From Antedon mediterranea (lineage: Eukaryota > Echinodermata > Crinoidea > Comatulida > Antedonidae), in contig NC_092680.1 in the NCBI RefSeq assembly GCF_964355755.1, positions 4,875,001 through 4,939,000 on the forward strand: a stretch of DNA of 64,000 nucleotides, read 5' to 3'. The position numbers and the translations under genes are program-made. This document shows, piece by piece, positions 23,776-34,134 of the stretch. Every line of letters starts with the position of its first letter. The first letter of the stretch is position 1. The notes under the pieces are model-generated. The model saw nothing but the letters and a program-made list of their open reading frames with translations, ran no database searches and was not told where the DNA came from.

Positions 23776-24470
23776 AGGTGTCTGATCATTTCGGCCGCCA
23801 GTTATTTCGGTCGCCGGTTATGGAATTGCCAAATTCATGAAACGCCAAAAAGGACAAAATATGTATTGTTCATTTCGGCCGCCAGAATTGTAATTATTCT
23901 TGAATATGTATGACACACCATGTGTTTTAAAATTATTAAGCCGAATCAGCGGTCTTTAATTCCAGAAACAGCAGCGATATTTATGGCGTGCACATTGCCA
24001 TCACTACAGTGAATTATTAATAATATTGTTTTAATAATAAGGAGGTGATGCTGAATTTTTTTTTATGTGCCAGTCAAAAACACTTTTATTTGTATGTTTT
24101 GCATTTATTAGGTCTATATTCATAAAGAAACACATTTTTACAAAGCACACGGATCTTTGGGACCTGTAAAATAAATAAAAAAAATAAACATTTAATACCG
24201 TAATATAACTTTAAATTTACAGCAAAAACAAAATGTATTTAGCCCAATTGCACAACTGATCTCTGGTTTAAATGACCATGGTTCTCTGTGGCGTTGGTAT
24301 TTTAAAGTTATTTAATATTTTTTTCACTGTAATAATACTGTATGTACAGTTATTTCTGGCTATTTCAATTTGGCGAACCATACCTGGCGGCCGAAATGAT
24401 CATGCCATATTTTGTCCTTTTTGGAGTTTCATGAATTTGGTCGTTCCATAATCGGCGGCCGAAATGCACT
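23776..24470. mobile_element. Fold-back element FB1 in JHAMT-D intron 1
   Basis: About 0.7 kb. The left arm carries CATTTCGGCCGCC, TTATGGAATTGCCAAATTCA and CCAAAAAGGACAAAATATG. The right arm is their inverse (CATATTTTGTCCTTTTTGG, GGCGGCCGAAATG). The interior is AT-rich and non-coding. Flanks are direct repeats GTGACCTGTCTAATAC (23760-23775) and GTGACCCGTCTAATAC (24471-24486). The copy in unit 2 is 44213-44923. Confidence 0.8.
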
Positions 24471-24486
24471 GTGACCCGTCTAATAC

Positions 24487-25333
24487 GATTTCGATCCAAG
24501 TCGGCCCTAAACCGTCTCGGCCAAAGTCAAGTCGGCCCCAAGTCAACTCGGCCCCAAGTCAACTCGGCCTCAAGTCAACTCGGCCTCACGTCAACTCGGC
24601 CTCACGTCAACTCGGCCAAAAAGTAATCGGTCAACTCGGCCCCGTTAAAATATGGAACGCAAAAAGTGCAAATGAAGGGGATTGATAAAATAATATTTCT
24701 TCACAATTTTTTAACTATAAATAATTCTGACTTTTAATGAATATTAATATTTAGACAATAATATATTTAGCAAAAAAAATAGGAATGATTTCACCAACTT
24801 TCCTTTATTTACGTTTAATAAAATTTCAAATTGCACAATTGAAAACAATTCGTAGCTGCGCCTCCCTGCGCCTTTGGCAGCTTTTTTGATATCTACAACT
24901 GCTACGTGTTTTCACTGACCGGGGGATTCCCCTTTTTTCAAAACGCAAATCATGGACAAAAAAGATATGTACGATCATTTTTTCTATGGAACGTAGGCCT
25001 CCGTCTTCGATTTACTAAAATGCGGTACCTGCACGTGTTTTTGTAACACGCGGGTACTTATATTCATATCGGCAATGAGTTCATTTTTTTATATGATATT
25101 ATTTAATTATATTATTTTTTTTATTTCTTCATTTTTTTAAAGCGTGGATAGTAAGAATCATAATAATATTAAGCACTTTTTGCGTTCCATACTTTATTGT
25201 GGCCGAGTTGACTGATTAGTTTTTGGCCGAGTTGACGCGAGGCCGAGTTGACTTGAGGCCAAGTTGATTTGGGGCCGACTTGACGTGGGGCCGACTTGAC
25301 TTTGGCCGAGTCGGTTTAGGGCCGACTTGACCT
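24487..25333. mobile_element. Fold-back element FB2 with tandem GGCCGAGTTGACTT sub-repeats
   Basis: About 0.85 kb. The left arm is a run of AAGTCAACTCGGCC-type units about 14-15 bp long and the right arm is the inverse run. Inside those lie inverted GGAACGCAAAAAGTGC and GCACTTTTTGCGTTCC. The interior is AT-rich and non-coding. The right flank is GCACCCGTCTAATAC (25334-25348), repeating the left flank at 24471-24486. The unit-2 copy is 44940-45786. The open frame through the left arm is repetitive and not a gene. Confidence 0.8.
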
Positions 25334-25658
25334 GCACCCGTCTAATACGGTACATACCAACTACTGACGACACGTTACGAGCTATATCCGAAGTAAAGTT
25401 TCCTGAACCGCAACCAACATCTAAAACTCTGTCATCTTTTGAAAAATCGAATTTGGAAGTGTACTTATTGATACCGATTGCTTGCACCCGACGGCATTTT
25501 GAGTACATGGCAGACAATTTACTATTCATGGTGCAAACTTTAAATGTAAACACTCGTCGTACTCTGGTTGCAAACTGTTTTATTAAATATAACAAAAGAG
25601 TGATATATATTCTTTGATATAATAACCAAAGAATATATTCTTTGATATAACCAAAGAT

Positions 25659-25685
25659 ACTATAGCGCCGCCACGTGGCGCTATA
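25659..25685. repeat. Hairpin CTATAGCGCC...GGCGCTATAG
   Basis: A 10-bp perfect stem around a 7-nt loop, upstream of JHAMT-D exon 1. The same hairpin is at about 46107-46133. It is followed by an imperfect ACCGAAAATA-type tandem tract. Confidence 0.7.
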
Positions 25686-26527
25686 GATTAGATCAACTTC
25701 GGCCACAGACAATTTCCGGTCAGTTTAATTACCGCAAAGAACGGAAAATAACCGAAAACAACCATAAACGGTCAGTATAATTACCGAAAATAACCGAAAA
25801 CAACCAAAACAACCGAAAACAAATAATATAATCTAAATACCGAAAATAAATTTGTATACATTTTTTTTAATGTCGCCCTCTACTGATGGGTGTTTCTAGA
25901 GCTAAGACCAAGACAGAGATAAGACAAACAATGAGACACGACAGTATAATACAGGATTATCGATTTCATTGCGTTTTGGTTTTTTGTTTTTACACAGGAA
26001 AACACCGACACGGACAAACAACAAACTTAGCACTTTATTAATTAATCAATAATGAAAAAACAAAAAACGGGCCATAAAAATAAAATACGAACACGTATTT
26101 TGTAGGTTTGGCCTGATAAAATAAGAAACAAAGAATTACGTAAATGATACCGATATTTCGGAGTACAAAAAATACAATACGGTAAAAATTAAAATGTATT
26201 TTTGTTGCAAATAAAATAAATTAATTGCATTAGGCCTAAATGATAATAATTGTATGTGTCGGGGTACAATAGAAATGATTTTATAATATAAGAAACAAAG
26301 ATTTACTAAAGTGATAATTAAATGTTCGGTAATAATTAAATTAACGTCATGAACATTTTTCTATAAATATAAAACGAATTCAAGTACGTAGGGATATGTA
26401 CTAGGAATAATTATATGTGACAATTTATTATGGCAACCCCCATATTGATTCTTTGATAGCTAAATCAAACTCACGGTTATTATTTTCTTAAACAATTGCG
26501 CCGGTCTGGTCTAGACGCACAAGCCTT

Positions 26528-26905
26528 ATGCTATTTCTATTGTTGTGTTATCAGGCTGTTCTAGAATACGCCGTCCCCGTTTGGGGAATGTGCTTAACTA
26601 AATTTCAGTCTGACCAACTGGAAAGTATCCAACGTAGGGCGCTTAGAATCACGTTCCCAGAGCTCAGTTACGACAAAGCAATGGATCAATGTAATGTGCC
26701 TGTGCTATGTGAACGTCGAACTAGACTGTGCAAGGATTTCTATCAGAAACTTAAAAACCCTTCCCATAGACTACATCACCTTCTGCCTAAAGCGCCTAAA
26801 TCTAGATACAATTTAAGACAAGTTAAAGAATTTTGCATTCCAAAAGTAAAAACGGAACGATCAAAACATTTCATTGTAAACTTTGGTCTCTTTCAAAAGT
26901 GGTAG
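26528..26905 (+). pseudogene. Non-LTR retrotransposon reverse transcriptase C-terminus, fragment 1
   Basis: The open frame encodes the end of a LINE-type RT: VLEYAVPVWGMCLTKFQ, QLESIQRRALRITFPELSY and a terminal GLFQKW. This VLEYxxPVW...ESIQ(K/R)RALRI pattern is the typical thumb/C-terminal region of CR1/Jockey-group elements. The endonuclease and RT palm are absent, so it is a 5'-truncated dead copy. The matching copy in unit 2 (46984-47352) has an in-frame stop. Confidence 0.82.
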
Positions 26906-28088
26906 GCATATCCCTGACTTCTGTTTTGTCTGTTCTTCGATGGTTTGTGTATTTTGATTGTTATTGTTGATGGATAGGATATATTTTCATTTAAGTATAA
27001 GTATATTTTTGTATAATTCAACCCAAAAGTTGCAATAAAAGTATTTTATCAGGTTATCAGGTACTAATTTTAATATGTCGAGGTACATATAAATATAATT
27101 TTGTAGGAATAAGAAACGGAAGAATAAAGTGGTTTAAGAATACGATGTATTTTGTCGGAAGAAACAATTGAAGAAGTATATACGTACATATATGTTGTAA
27201 GATGTAAATTAAACACTGGGAAATAGGCCGAAATGTTAATAGAAATGCGTGCGTTGTCTTTGCGTGTACAATTTTACCTAATAAAATGAACTTGAAATAG
27301 GAAGAGGAATTGAAGTTGTTGCGCCGAATTAATGAACAGGTGCACCGAACTACAGACCCATGTTTTGGCTTAAAATTTGGGCAATTTCGCCGACCCGAAA
27401 AAAAATGTGTTTATTTTTCGTTAGTTCGTGAGTTAGTGTCCAATTTTCAATTGACTCGCATTTTTATCTGAATTATTACTCATTTTGTTTGTATATTGAT
27501 ATGATATGTACATTTATTCTGTGCATGTGAAAATATGTTAAATGACTCTTTCAATTGCATATCACCGCAATTACTCAATTAATATTTTTATGTTGGGTCT
27601 GATATGCTCGTTTTATTTATGCACATGTGTTCTTAAGACACTTGAGCTCCATGATAAAACATTGAATTACTCCTTGTATTAAAAACCAATCAAGAAGAAG
27701 ACGACAAAGTTTTATTAAATTTTTTTTTTTGCTTGATTCTGCTTGTATTGATGTGTGAGTTCATGATATTCCTCTTTGTTCCTTAGGCCACCTAAGCAAT
27801 AGAAGGAAAAACGTTTTAATTAAATTTCTTCTCTTTTCTTAGCATTTATTCTTTCATAGCTGAACTATTAATACTGTACTAAGAGGGTATTTAACTGTGT
27901 CACTGACAGTTGAATTCGTTTTTCGCCAAGACGTGCCAACGACTATCACGACGAAGTATCGCTAACAATTCCTTGGATCGACTATGGAATAATCTCTAAC
28001 TTTTTCGTCCAGCAGACTAAATAAATGCAAATTGTAGTAGAATAAAGTTAAGAATGATAGCACTGTAATGTAATAGTGATAGTCATAA

Positions 28089-28465
28089 CAAGAATATTTC
28101 TTACAAAAAACGCTGCTCGCTTATTGTTATTGCTAAGGTCAAGTCTGGGGGTCACTTCATCACGCCTAGATACTTCAAGTATCCTATTACAAACAAAAAC
28201 TTCAATGGACTGTTTTGATAATAATTCAATGATTATCTGACAGCGAATTATAGTAATATCATGGGACTCATAAATACCAGAATGCTTTGGGATTTGTCGT
28301 TAGACTCTTTTCCCAGCCGTTTTTGGATTCAACAGGTGGTACCAATAAATTATAGTGGAGTTTCCATTTTAACAAAAATGTCAAAGTGTAGTACTATAAA
28401 GCTGCTTGATTTCATCTAATGAATGAGTCATCTCGTGTGACGTAGCGGGCTAGAGCAGCAGCGTG
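28089..28465. mobile_element. 377-bp mobile segment (presence/absence between units), copy 1
   Basis: Reads CAAGAATATTTC...GCAGCGTG. The equivalent place in unit 2 (around 48318) joins the flanks directly (GTCATAAAAATACAGTAC). The same segment appears inverted at 39558-39929 downstream of SPO11-2, a place where units 1 and 3 have none. The ends have no clear inverted repeats and at most a 1-bp target duplication in an A/T run. No coding content. Confidence 0.75.
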
Positions 28466-29505
28466 AAAATACAGTACAACAAAGCATGCGATGGGATAAT
28501 TAATAGCAAAAACAATAGCACGGTCTAATATATGCGTGAATGGCGCGCCATAGAAATCTGTTGTGGCCGAAACGGTCATATGGCCATGCCGGCGTAGTCT
28601 GGGCTCCAGACGGAGTTTTTTCTTAATATTAGTAAAAATATAAATATTTTTGCACATATGGCGTTTCATACGTGTATTACTTGAGTTTGGATACTCCGTC
28701 TGGGGAAACACGCAAATGTCACGTGGTTTGACACCAAGAATTCTTGGTGCATAGATTATCCGGTTGACTAGTTTCAGCTGCATGCGATTGGCTACTCACT
28801 CATACACTGTTTTAATATTCATATTTCAGAATTTCAAGCGCATGCGCTATGTTACGTTTAGACAATATGTACTTTTGGTACATTGATGAAAGTTTCTGAA
28901 GGCTAGAAAGGATTTTATATGGATCATTTAATCAGGGAGATGTAATTTACATCTCCCTGATTTAATATTACGCGGAGATAATTTGATTTAATTCCCACCC
29001 AGACCTGTCCTGTTCTGTGTAGTGGTGTAGCCCTGTTGTGTGTGAATCCTGTTGTGTGCCGGTGGTGGTATTATGTAGGCCTACCTTATTGGCGTTTTAT
29101 TTGGCAGGTCATACGTGCGCGTTGAGTAGGACCTACGAAGGAGGCATAGGCTAAGGACTAAACAATTAATAAACAAAACAACTTGGCAACACGATTTCAT
29201 ATTTTAACAGTCTCGATCGTACATTCAGCACTGTACGTTGGCCTACTCGATCTTTTTCATTTTGAAACAAAATGATCATTGGTTGATTCGAAATCCATAT
29301 TTACATACCGCCCGCCCCATATAGCCAAATACGGTATGATAACCTACGTCATTCTTATCGGATGTTTGCGGTCTGCAAATCGATTTCTATACGTGTTTCA
29401 CAAGTCTGTATTTTCGCGGTCGAAATAAAAACAAATAAATTTTTAAAAAAACAATACAGACTTGGGGCAAGTCTAATGCCGGCGCTATACGATCTTTGAA
29501 TATAA
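28466..29505. other. Non-coding end of unit 1
   Basis: No supportable exon. From about 28586 to 29475 the sequence is absent in unit 2, where the flanks meet at ATGCCGGC (48438-48445). Unit 2's start sequence begins near 29506. Confidence 0.6.
28930..28962. repeat. 33-bp near-perfect palindrome
   Basis: AATCAGGGAGATGTAA, a single T, then its exact inverse. It would form a 16-bp stem. It lies in the block that unit 2 lacks (28594-29483). Confidence 0.9.
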
Positions 29506-30321
29506 CCCTATTATATGTATTATTATGATACAGTACCGTATAATGATTGATGAACGGAGTTACGCCCTCTAAAACTTATAAACTTTTTTTTCCTTTTTAG
29601 TGGGAAGAATTAATAATAATGATAATGGCACTGTAATGTTAATATTGAGTTGGAAATTATACTTTTGTAACACTACTAGTGGCACGCATCTACGTGGGAG
29701 GTGCATCCTAAAGGAAAAACATACAACGTGAGCAAAATATGTGCCAAATAGAAACAAATACAAAACTTAAAAAGAGATAAAACCAACAATCTCAATAAAA
29801 AATCAAACAAACAAATTAAAAATTTGAAAATCAGAAAACTGAGCAACAACAAAGTAGGCCAATCTCTACTATGAATGATGAAATAACACATGTCCCACAA
29901 ACATGAAAAATAAAGATTGATAAAATCAAATTTCCATTACTGTAGGCCTAGTTTTGATAAAGTTATTCACCTAACACCTAACAAAAACAAACAAAACAAA
30001 AATAGTAGTAGTAATTAGTCAGTTGTTTATTTTTAATTCATTTATAATATGTAATTTTACTTTCTGTGTGGACCAGAGATTCTGAAATATAAGATTGAAT
30101 GAATGAATAAAAAAGACAAAATAAAACACTTAGGCCTAAACTTATTTTTAAATACGGTCTTTTAGTGAAAGTGGATCATTTCCGGTATTATTATTATTTA
30201 CAAAGCGATCAAAAACGAATTGAATTTACATAATAAATGTCGAAAAATTACAAGATAAATAATGTTTATGAAGTATAGCTTTATTAGGCAAACAAGATTA
30301 AGAGGTTTCAAATTTTCAAAT

Positions 30322-30620
30322 CGTCTTTCTTTCTTTCTTTCTTTTTGTTTCTTTTTTCTTGTTTTTCTTATTTTTCTTTTTTTTTGTTCTTTTTTTCTTT
30401 CGTTCTTTTTTCTTTTTTTCCCCTTTTTTCCTTTTTTCTTTCGTTCCTTCTTTCTTTTGTTCATTTTTATTCTTTTTTCTTTCGTTCTTTTTCTTTTTTT
30501 TTCCCCTTTTTTCCTTTTTTTTTTCTTTTTTTCTTTCGTTCTTTTTTATTCTTTTTTTCTTTCGTTCTTTTTTATTCTTTTTTCTTTCGTTCTTTATTTC
30601 GTTCTTTCTTTTTTGTAATT
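30322..30620 (+). repeat. Long polypyrimidine tract, unit 2
   Basis: About 300 bp of T/C with regular G in TTTCTTTCGTTC modules. Expanded relative to unit 1 (11580-11766) and nearly the same as unit 3 (49287-49580). The three overlapping open frames here are all poly-Phe/Ser artefacts. Confidence 0.92.
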
Positions 30621-30709
30621 ATCTGACGTGATTTAAAAAATATTATATTTAAGGTTCTATTTAACAGATAGATTTAACAGAAAGATAGTCTACTAGACCT
30701 AAATCTACA

Positions 30710-30800
30710 TTTTCTTTCTTTCTTTCTTTTTTTCTTTCGTTCTTGTTTTCCCTTTTTTCTTTCGTTCTTTTTTTCTTTCGTTCTTTCTTTTTGTAATTAT
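30710..30800 (+). repeat. Second, shorter polypyrimidine tract, unit 2
   Basis: CTTTCTTTCTTT followed by TTTCTTTCGTTC modules. It is separated from the long tract by about 90 bp of ordinary sequence that itself resembles the flank of the first tract, which suggests a local duplication. Confidence 0.85.
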
Positions 30801-30906
30801 CTTTTTCTATTTCACGGAGTATAATAAGACAGTCTAGACCTCAATCTACAGTACATTCTTTTACCTTTTTCATATCATTACAATTTGGAACATTTGCTGA
30901 ATCGGC

Positions 30907-31190
30907 ACTGCCATCGACTGGAATCATCTACCAGATAAGGTTGTAAATTGTACTTCTATTCTGGAATTCAAAACCCATATTATCCAAACTTAATTAAATA
31001 GGGTACCCCTTGTCACAACTTACTCTCTGGGGGTCTCTGTCTTGGTGACAGCTCGCTGGGCAACTGGATGGCTGAGGCGGGGTAAATGGGTATCCAGCTA
31101 CTTTATTCTGCCTCCTAGGTAGCGGCCCAGTAAAGTGATAGCGGTTGGCACGGACGGTAGACTTCCATAGTGTTTAATGTTGGGTACAGT
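30907..31190 (+). mobile_element. 3' tail of a non-LTR retrotransposon, copy 1
   Basis: Short in-frame stretch 30907-30993 reads TAIDWNHLPDKVVNCTS...FKTHIIQT then stop, the usual WNxLP...V...S...FK ending of many LINE reverse transcriptases. It is followed by a GC-richer 3' UTR-like segment. The matching copy is 49893-50180. Confidence 0.7.
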
Positions 31191-31319
31191 TTACTCTATT
31201 TTACTCTTTACAAGGTGTCTGAATACAATACAATTATATATTAGATAGGATAGATCAAATAATTATATATATTCATACTAACATGTATATATATTTATAT
31301 AAGTAAAACTTAAAAAAAG

Positions 31320-31450
31320 AGATAAGGGAAAGGGAAGAAAAGAGAGAAAGAAAAGTGAAAGGAGAAGTAAGGGGAAAAATAAAAAAAAATAAAAAAAATA
31401 ATAATAATAATGATAATTGATAATAATAATAATAATAATTATAAATAAAT
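31320..31450. repeat. Purine-rich then AAT simple repeats
   Basis: Purine tract (AAGAGAGAAAGAAAAGTG type) followed by imperfect AATAATAAT. It lies in the 584-bp stretch that unit 3 lacks. Confidence 0.85.
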
Positions 31451-31576
31451 AAGGGAGTCAGTTTCTCTCTGTAAAAGAATAACTAAATAGAACAATAATA
31501 CACAACCAAATAATGTAGAGCTAGCAAAACAGAGTTGGAGGAGCAGAGTCTTCACATATGAAGTTGGCTCCAAATA

Positions 31577-31610
31577 CGAAGAAGAAGAAGAAGAAGAAGA
31601 AGAAGAAATA
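31577..31610 (+). repeat. (GAA)n microsatellite
   Basis: About ten GAA/AAG triplets in a row just upstream of JHAMT-E exon 4. Absent in unit 3, where this block is deleted. Confidence 0.95.
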
Positions 31611-31695
31611 AATCATTGTTTATATAAGTATAACCTATTGACCGCCGTAACATTGTAATAGATATTGTTGCCTTCTTTGTCATTTTGTTACGTTA

Positions 31696-33782
31696 TTACA
31701 TTTTCTTAGCATGAAGGAAATAACATTCACAATCAGAATACATAATACCATCACTATTTACTGGTAGTTCCCGTTTACACCAATCCATCGCATCTTTAAC
31801 AATTTCATCTTGAAGATTATCCGGTATTCGGGCCAATTGTCCCGAGAGAGTGCGAACATAACCTTAAAAGAAAGAAAAGTTTTTTTAGTTGCTGTAACCA
31901 ATTAAATTAAATCTTACATTACACTGCACATTACTTACCATCAAGTTCATAATCATTTGCTATGATAAAGATGGTTGGGTCTATAACTTCTTTGCTGACC
32001 AATGAGAATCCTTCAGTTTCCAAAAGACTACACCAACCATCCAAGTCCAAGTCATTTTTCAAACCACCTTCGTAATCCTGAGTATGGGAAGAACTATGAT
32101 TGTTTAAGTTAATTGAAGGAACAGAGCCAGTCTTTACGAATACACGGACCCCTCCCAATAAATCCATAACGTGTGGTTATTGTCGGTGAGTAGGTGAGAT
32201 GTATCATGCTAGATAGAGGACCTTTTATCAATGGTGCAACTGAATGTGGCTTGGTGGTTCACATGCTTGCTTAGTAATCCCAGGGGCCCCATTGGTTCAA
32301 ATGTCACAATTCCAAAGCCACTGTCTATGGTGGAACCAGGGAGTAGCTAATTTCCTGGTGGGACTTGGTTTACAAAGTATATGTTCCCATCCTGTAATTG
32401 ACGAATCATTTTGAAAATAAAAGATAACAGAAGATATTGGAGAAGTGTGATGATCATTCTTACAAATAATGAGTTGACTTCAAATAAAAAGTTAAGACAA
32501 AAATTAGCAAATTACGTTTTGAGTAGGCCTGCTTTCATCATACCATAACCATTTGATAAGACTGATGAAATAATATAAACTCACCTTAAGAAAACGATTC
32601 CACTTTGGGTGGTTCTTAAGATAAGACGGAAGCTCATTTTTTTTAGTTCCACACAATCTGCACATTGGACCAACAACTAAAATAAATAATTCTCCGCCTC
32701 CTTTCATACATTGTTGTATATTTTGGATAGTCTTTTTCTTATCTTTCACCCACTGCAAGACGTACATTGATGTGACTTTATTAAATTGGCTTTGTTTCCA
32801 TTTTGAGAGATTCGTTCCAAAATCCTGCGCATCACAGACAACATACTCCACATTGTTCAATTGGTGATGCTGTTTTGCATAATCAATCATATCGTCGGAG
32901 ACATCGATACCTAAAATAAATTAAATAGGGCTACAATAAGGATAAAATAAATTTAAAATACTTATTGTAATTGTAATGTTTATGGAGTAGCATCATTTGC
33001 ATGGATTGGTCATTGAAATTTTAGAATGGGGGACACAGGATATATGGACATTTAGGCCCTATCAATTAATAATAATATGTGAGTCCGGAGACTGGATAAA
33101 CGAATTATTGTTGATCACAGTGTAAGGCACCAGTGTAATTATTAAACCAAGAATAGTGGGCTTCGCTCATCATTTAACAATAACTAAACTCATCTGCGTG
33201 TCTTTTTAACAAAGGCTGATGCAATATACAATTCAAAGCAGATTATTTCAGCCCACGCACTACCAAAATAAAGAGTGCGTTGAAAAAGCAATAGAGAAGG
33301 TCATTTTATACTAGAATAAAGATACTATTCACTTCAACAAAACAGAAAGAAGTTAACAAAACAGCCACTAAATAAGTAAGCCTACTTTTTTCAATGTCAC
33401 GTTGTGGGTTTTTTTTCTCAGAAGCCCCTACAATTGGTTTGCCTTACAGGATATTTTCGAATACACTGTCGTTTGTTCAATGTTCTTATTTTAATATTAT
33501 TATTTTATGATTAAGATATTTGATACAAAATAATGTATAGGCCTAAGAAAGATTTTTAATAAAAACGAGTACAACAAGTTTTGTACAAAGAAGAAAATAG
33601 ATCTATATACCAACTACTAACGACACGTTACGAGCTATATCCGAAGTAAAGTTTCCTGAACCGCAACCAACATCTAAAACTCTGTCGTCCTTTGAGAAAT
33701 CGAATTTGGAAGTTAACATATCGATTGAAAGTGCTTGAAGTCGGCGACATTTTGAGTACATGGCAGATAATTTACTATTCAT
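31696..33782 (-). CDS. JHAMT-like SAM-dependent methyltransferase, copy E (intact)
   Basis: Exons in transcript order: 33611-33782, 32585-32910, 31939-32077, 31696-31862 (stop TAA). The lengths 172, 326, 139 and 167 nt match copy C, giving 267 residues with no break. Motif I VLDVGCGSGNF is in exon 1, and exon 2 has the CDAQDF and TSMYVLQWV segments. A CMKGGGELF variant replaces CMKQGGELF of copy C. Intron 2 contains a tRNA-derived SINE-like repeat. The substrate is unknown, and the family name rests on motif and length resemblance. It is the C-type gene of unit 2, head to head with SPO11-2, and is probably the closest relative of the broken copy G. Confidence 0.84.
32246..32410 (+). repeat. 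tRNA-derived SINE-like repeat in JHAMT-E intron 2
   Basis: Starts GTGGCTTGGTGGTTCACATG (A-box-like) with GGTTCAAATG (B-box-like) about 45 bases on, then a GTGGAACCAGGGAG segment. The copy in unit 3 is 50650-50808. Confidence 0.5.
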
Positions 33783-34134
33783 GGTGCAGCACTTTTCGTA
33801 GCCCCCACAACATTGCTACTGAGCCTTGGGTTTAATCTTAAGCCAATATTTACCATGAATGATTGTTATAAATTCATCCACGACAGAAGTCCATTGAAAC
33901 GATTCAATAGCTCCTTTTAAAGCGACGTAACGTGGTGGCGTTCCGGTCATTAATCACAATATGTAACAATGAATAATAGGTAGAAATATTTATTTATGTT
34001 ACTGTATAAAATGGGATTAGTTGGCGGGCTGAACACTCGCGAGGTAGCGAGTAGGAAATATGCGCCCTCTATAGTTCAAATTATCGTAAACTTTTTACCC
34101 GTTCAGCGCAGCTAGCTCAGCAGCAAATCGTAAA
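33783..34134. promoter_or_regulatory. Divergent promoter region, JHAMT-E / SPO11-2
   Basis: 352 bp between start codons, with the conserved palindrome CTCGCGAG at 34036-34043 and GCGCCCTCTATAG just after it, as in units 1 and 3. Confidence 0.45.

Larger units (their letters stand above)
22311..25529 (-). pseudogene. JHAMT-like methyltransferase, copy D (one-base frameshift)
   Basis: Exons in transcript order: 25358-25529, 23313-23638, 22864-23003, 22311-22477 (stop TGA). Everything matches the 267-residue family except exon 3, which is 140 nt instead of 139. A run of seven A (minus strand) replaces six in copy F, and the frame reaches TGA within two codons. That would truncate the protein after about residue 175. 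Because the change is a homopolymer indel, it may be a real mutation or a consensus error. Copy F is otherwise nearly identical and reads through. Intron 1 is enlarged by two fold-back elements. Confidence 0.75.

Noticed and set aside
24464-24685. Pro/Ser-rich repetitive frame
   Set aside because: Translation of the GGCCGAGTTGACTT sub-repeats of fold-back element FB2; same for 44849-45138.
28089-28465. Helitron
   Set aside because: No TC 5' end, CTRR 3' end or terminal hairpin could be seen in either orientation.
28412-28783. 123-residue minus-strand frame
   Set aside because: Overlaps the 377-bp mobile segment edge and a block deleted in unit 2; no family resemblance or splice context.
29569-29900. 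Leu/Phe-rich minus-strand frames repeated at 48485-48861
   Set aside because: Shared only because the units are duplicates; AT-rich hydrophobic chance frames with no recognised domain.
30262-30631. Phe/Ser-rich hydrophobic frames resembling membrane proteins
   Set aside because: Three overlapping frames over one polypyrimidine tract; composition artefact, also at 11521-11775 and 49223-49604.
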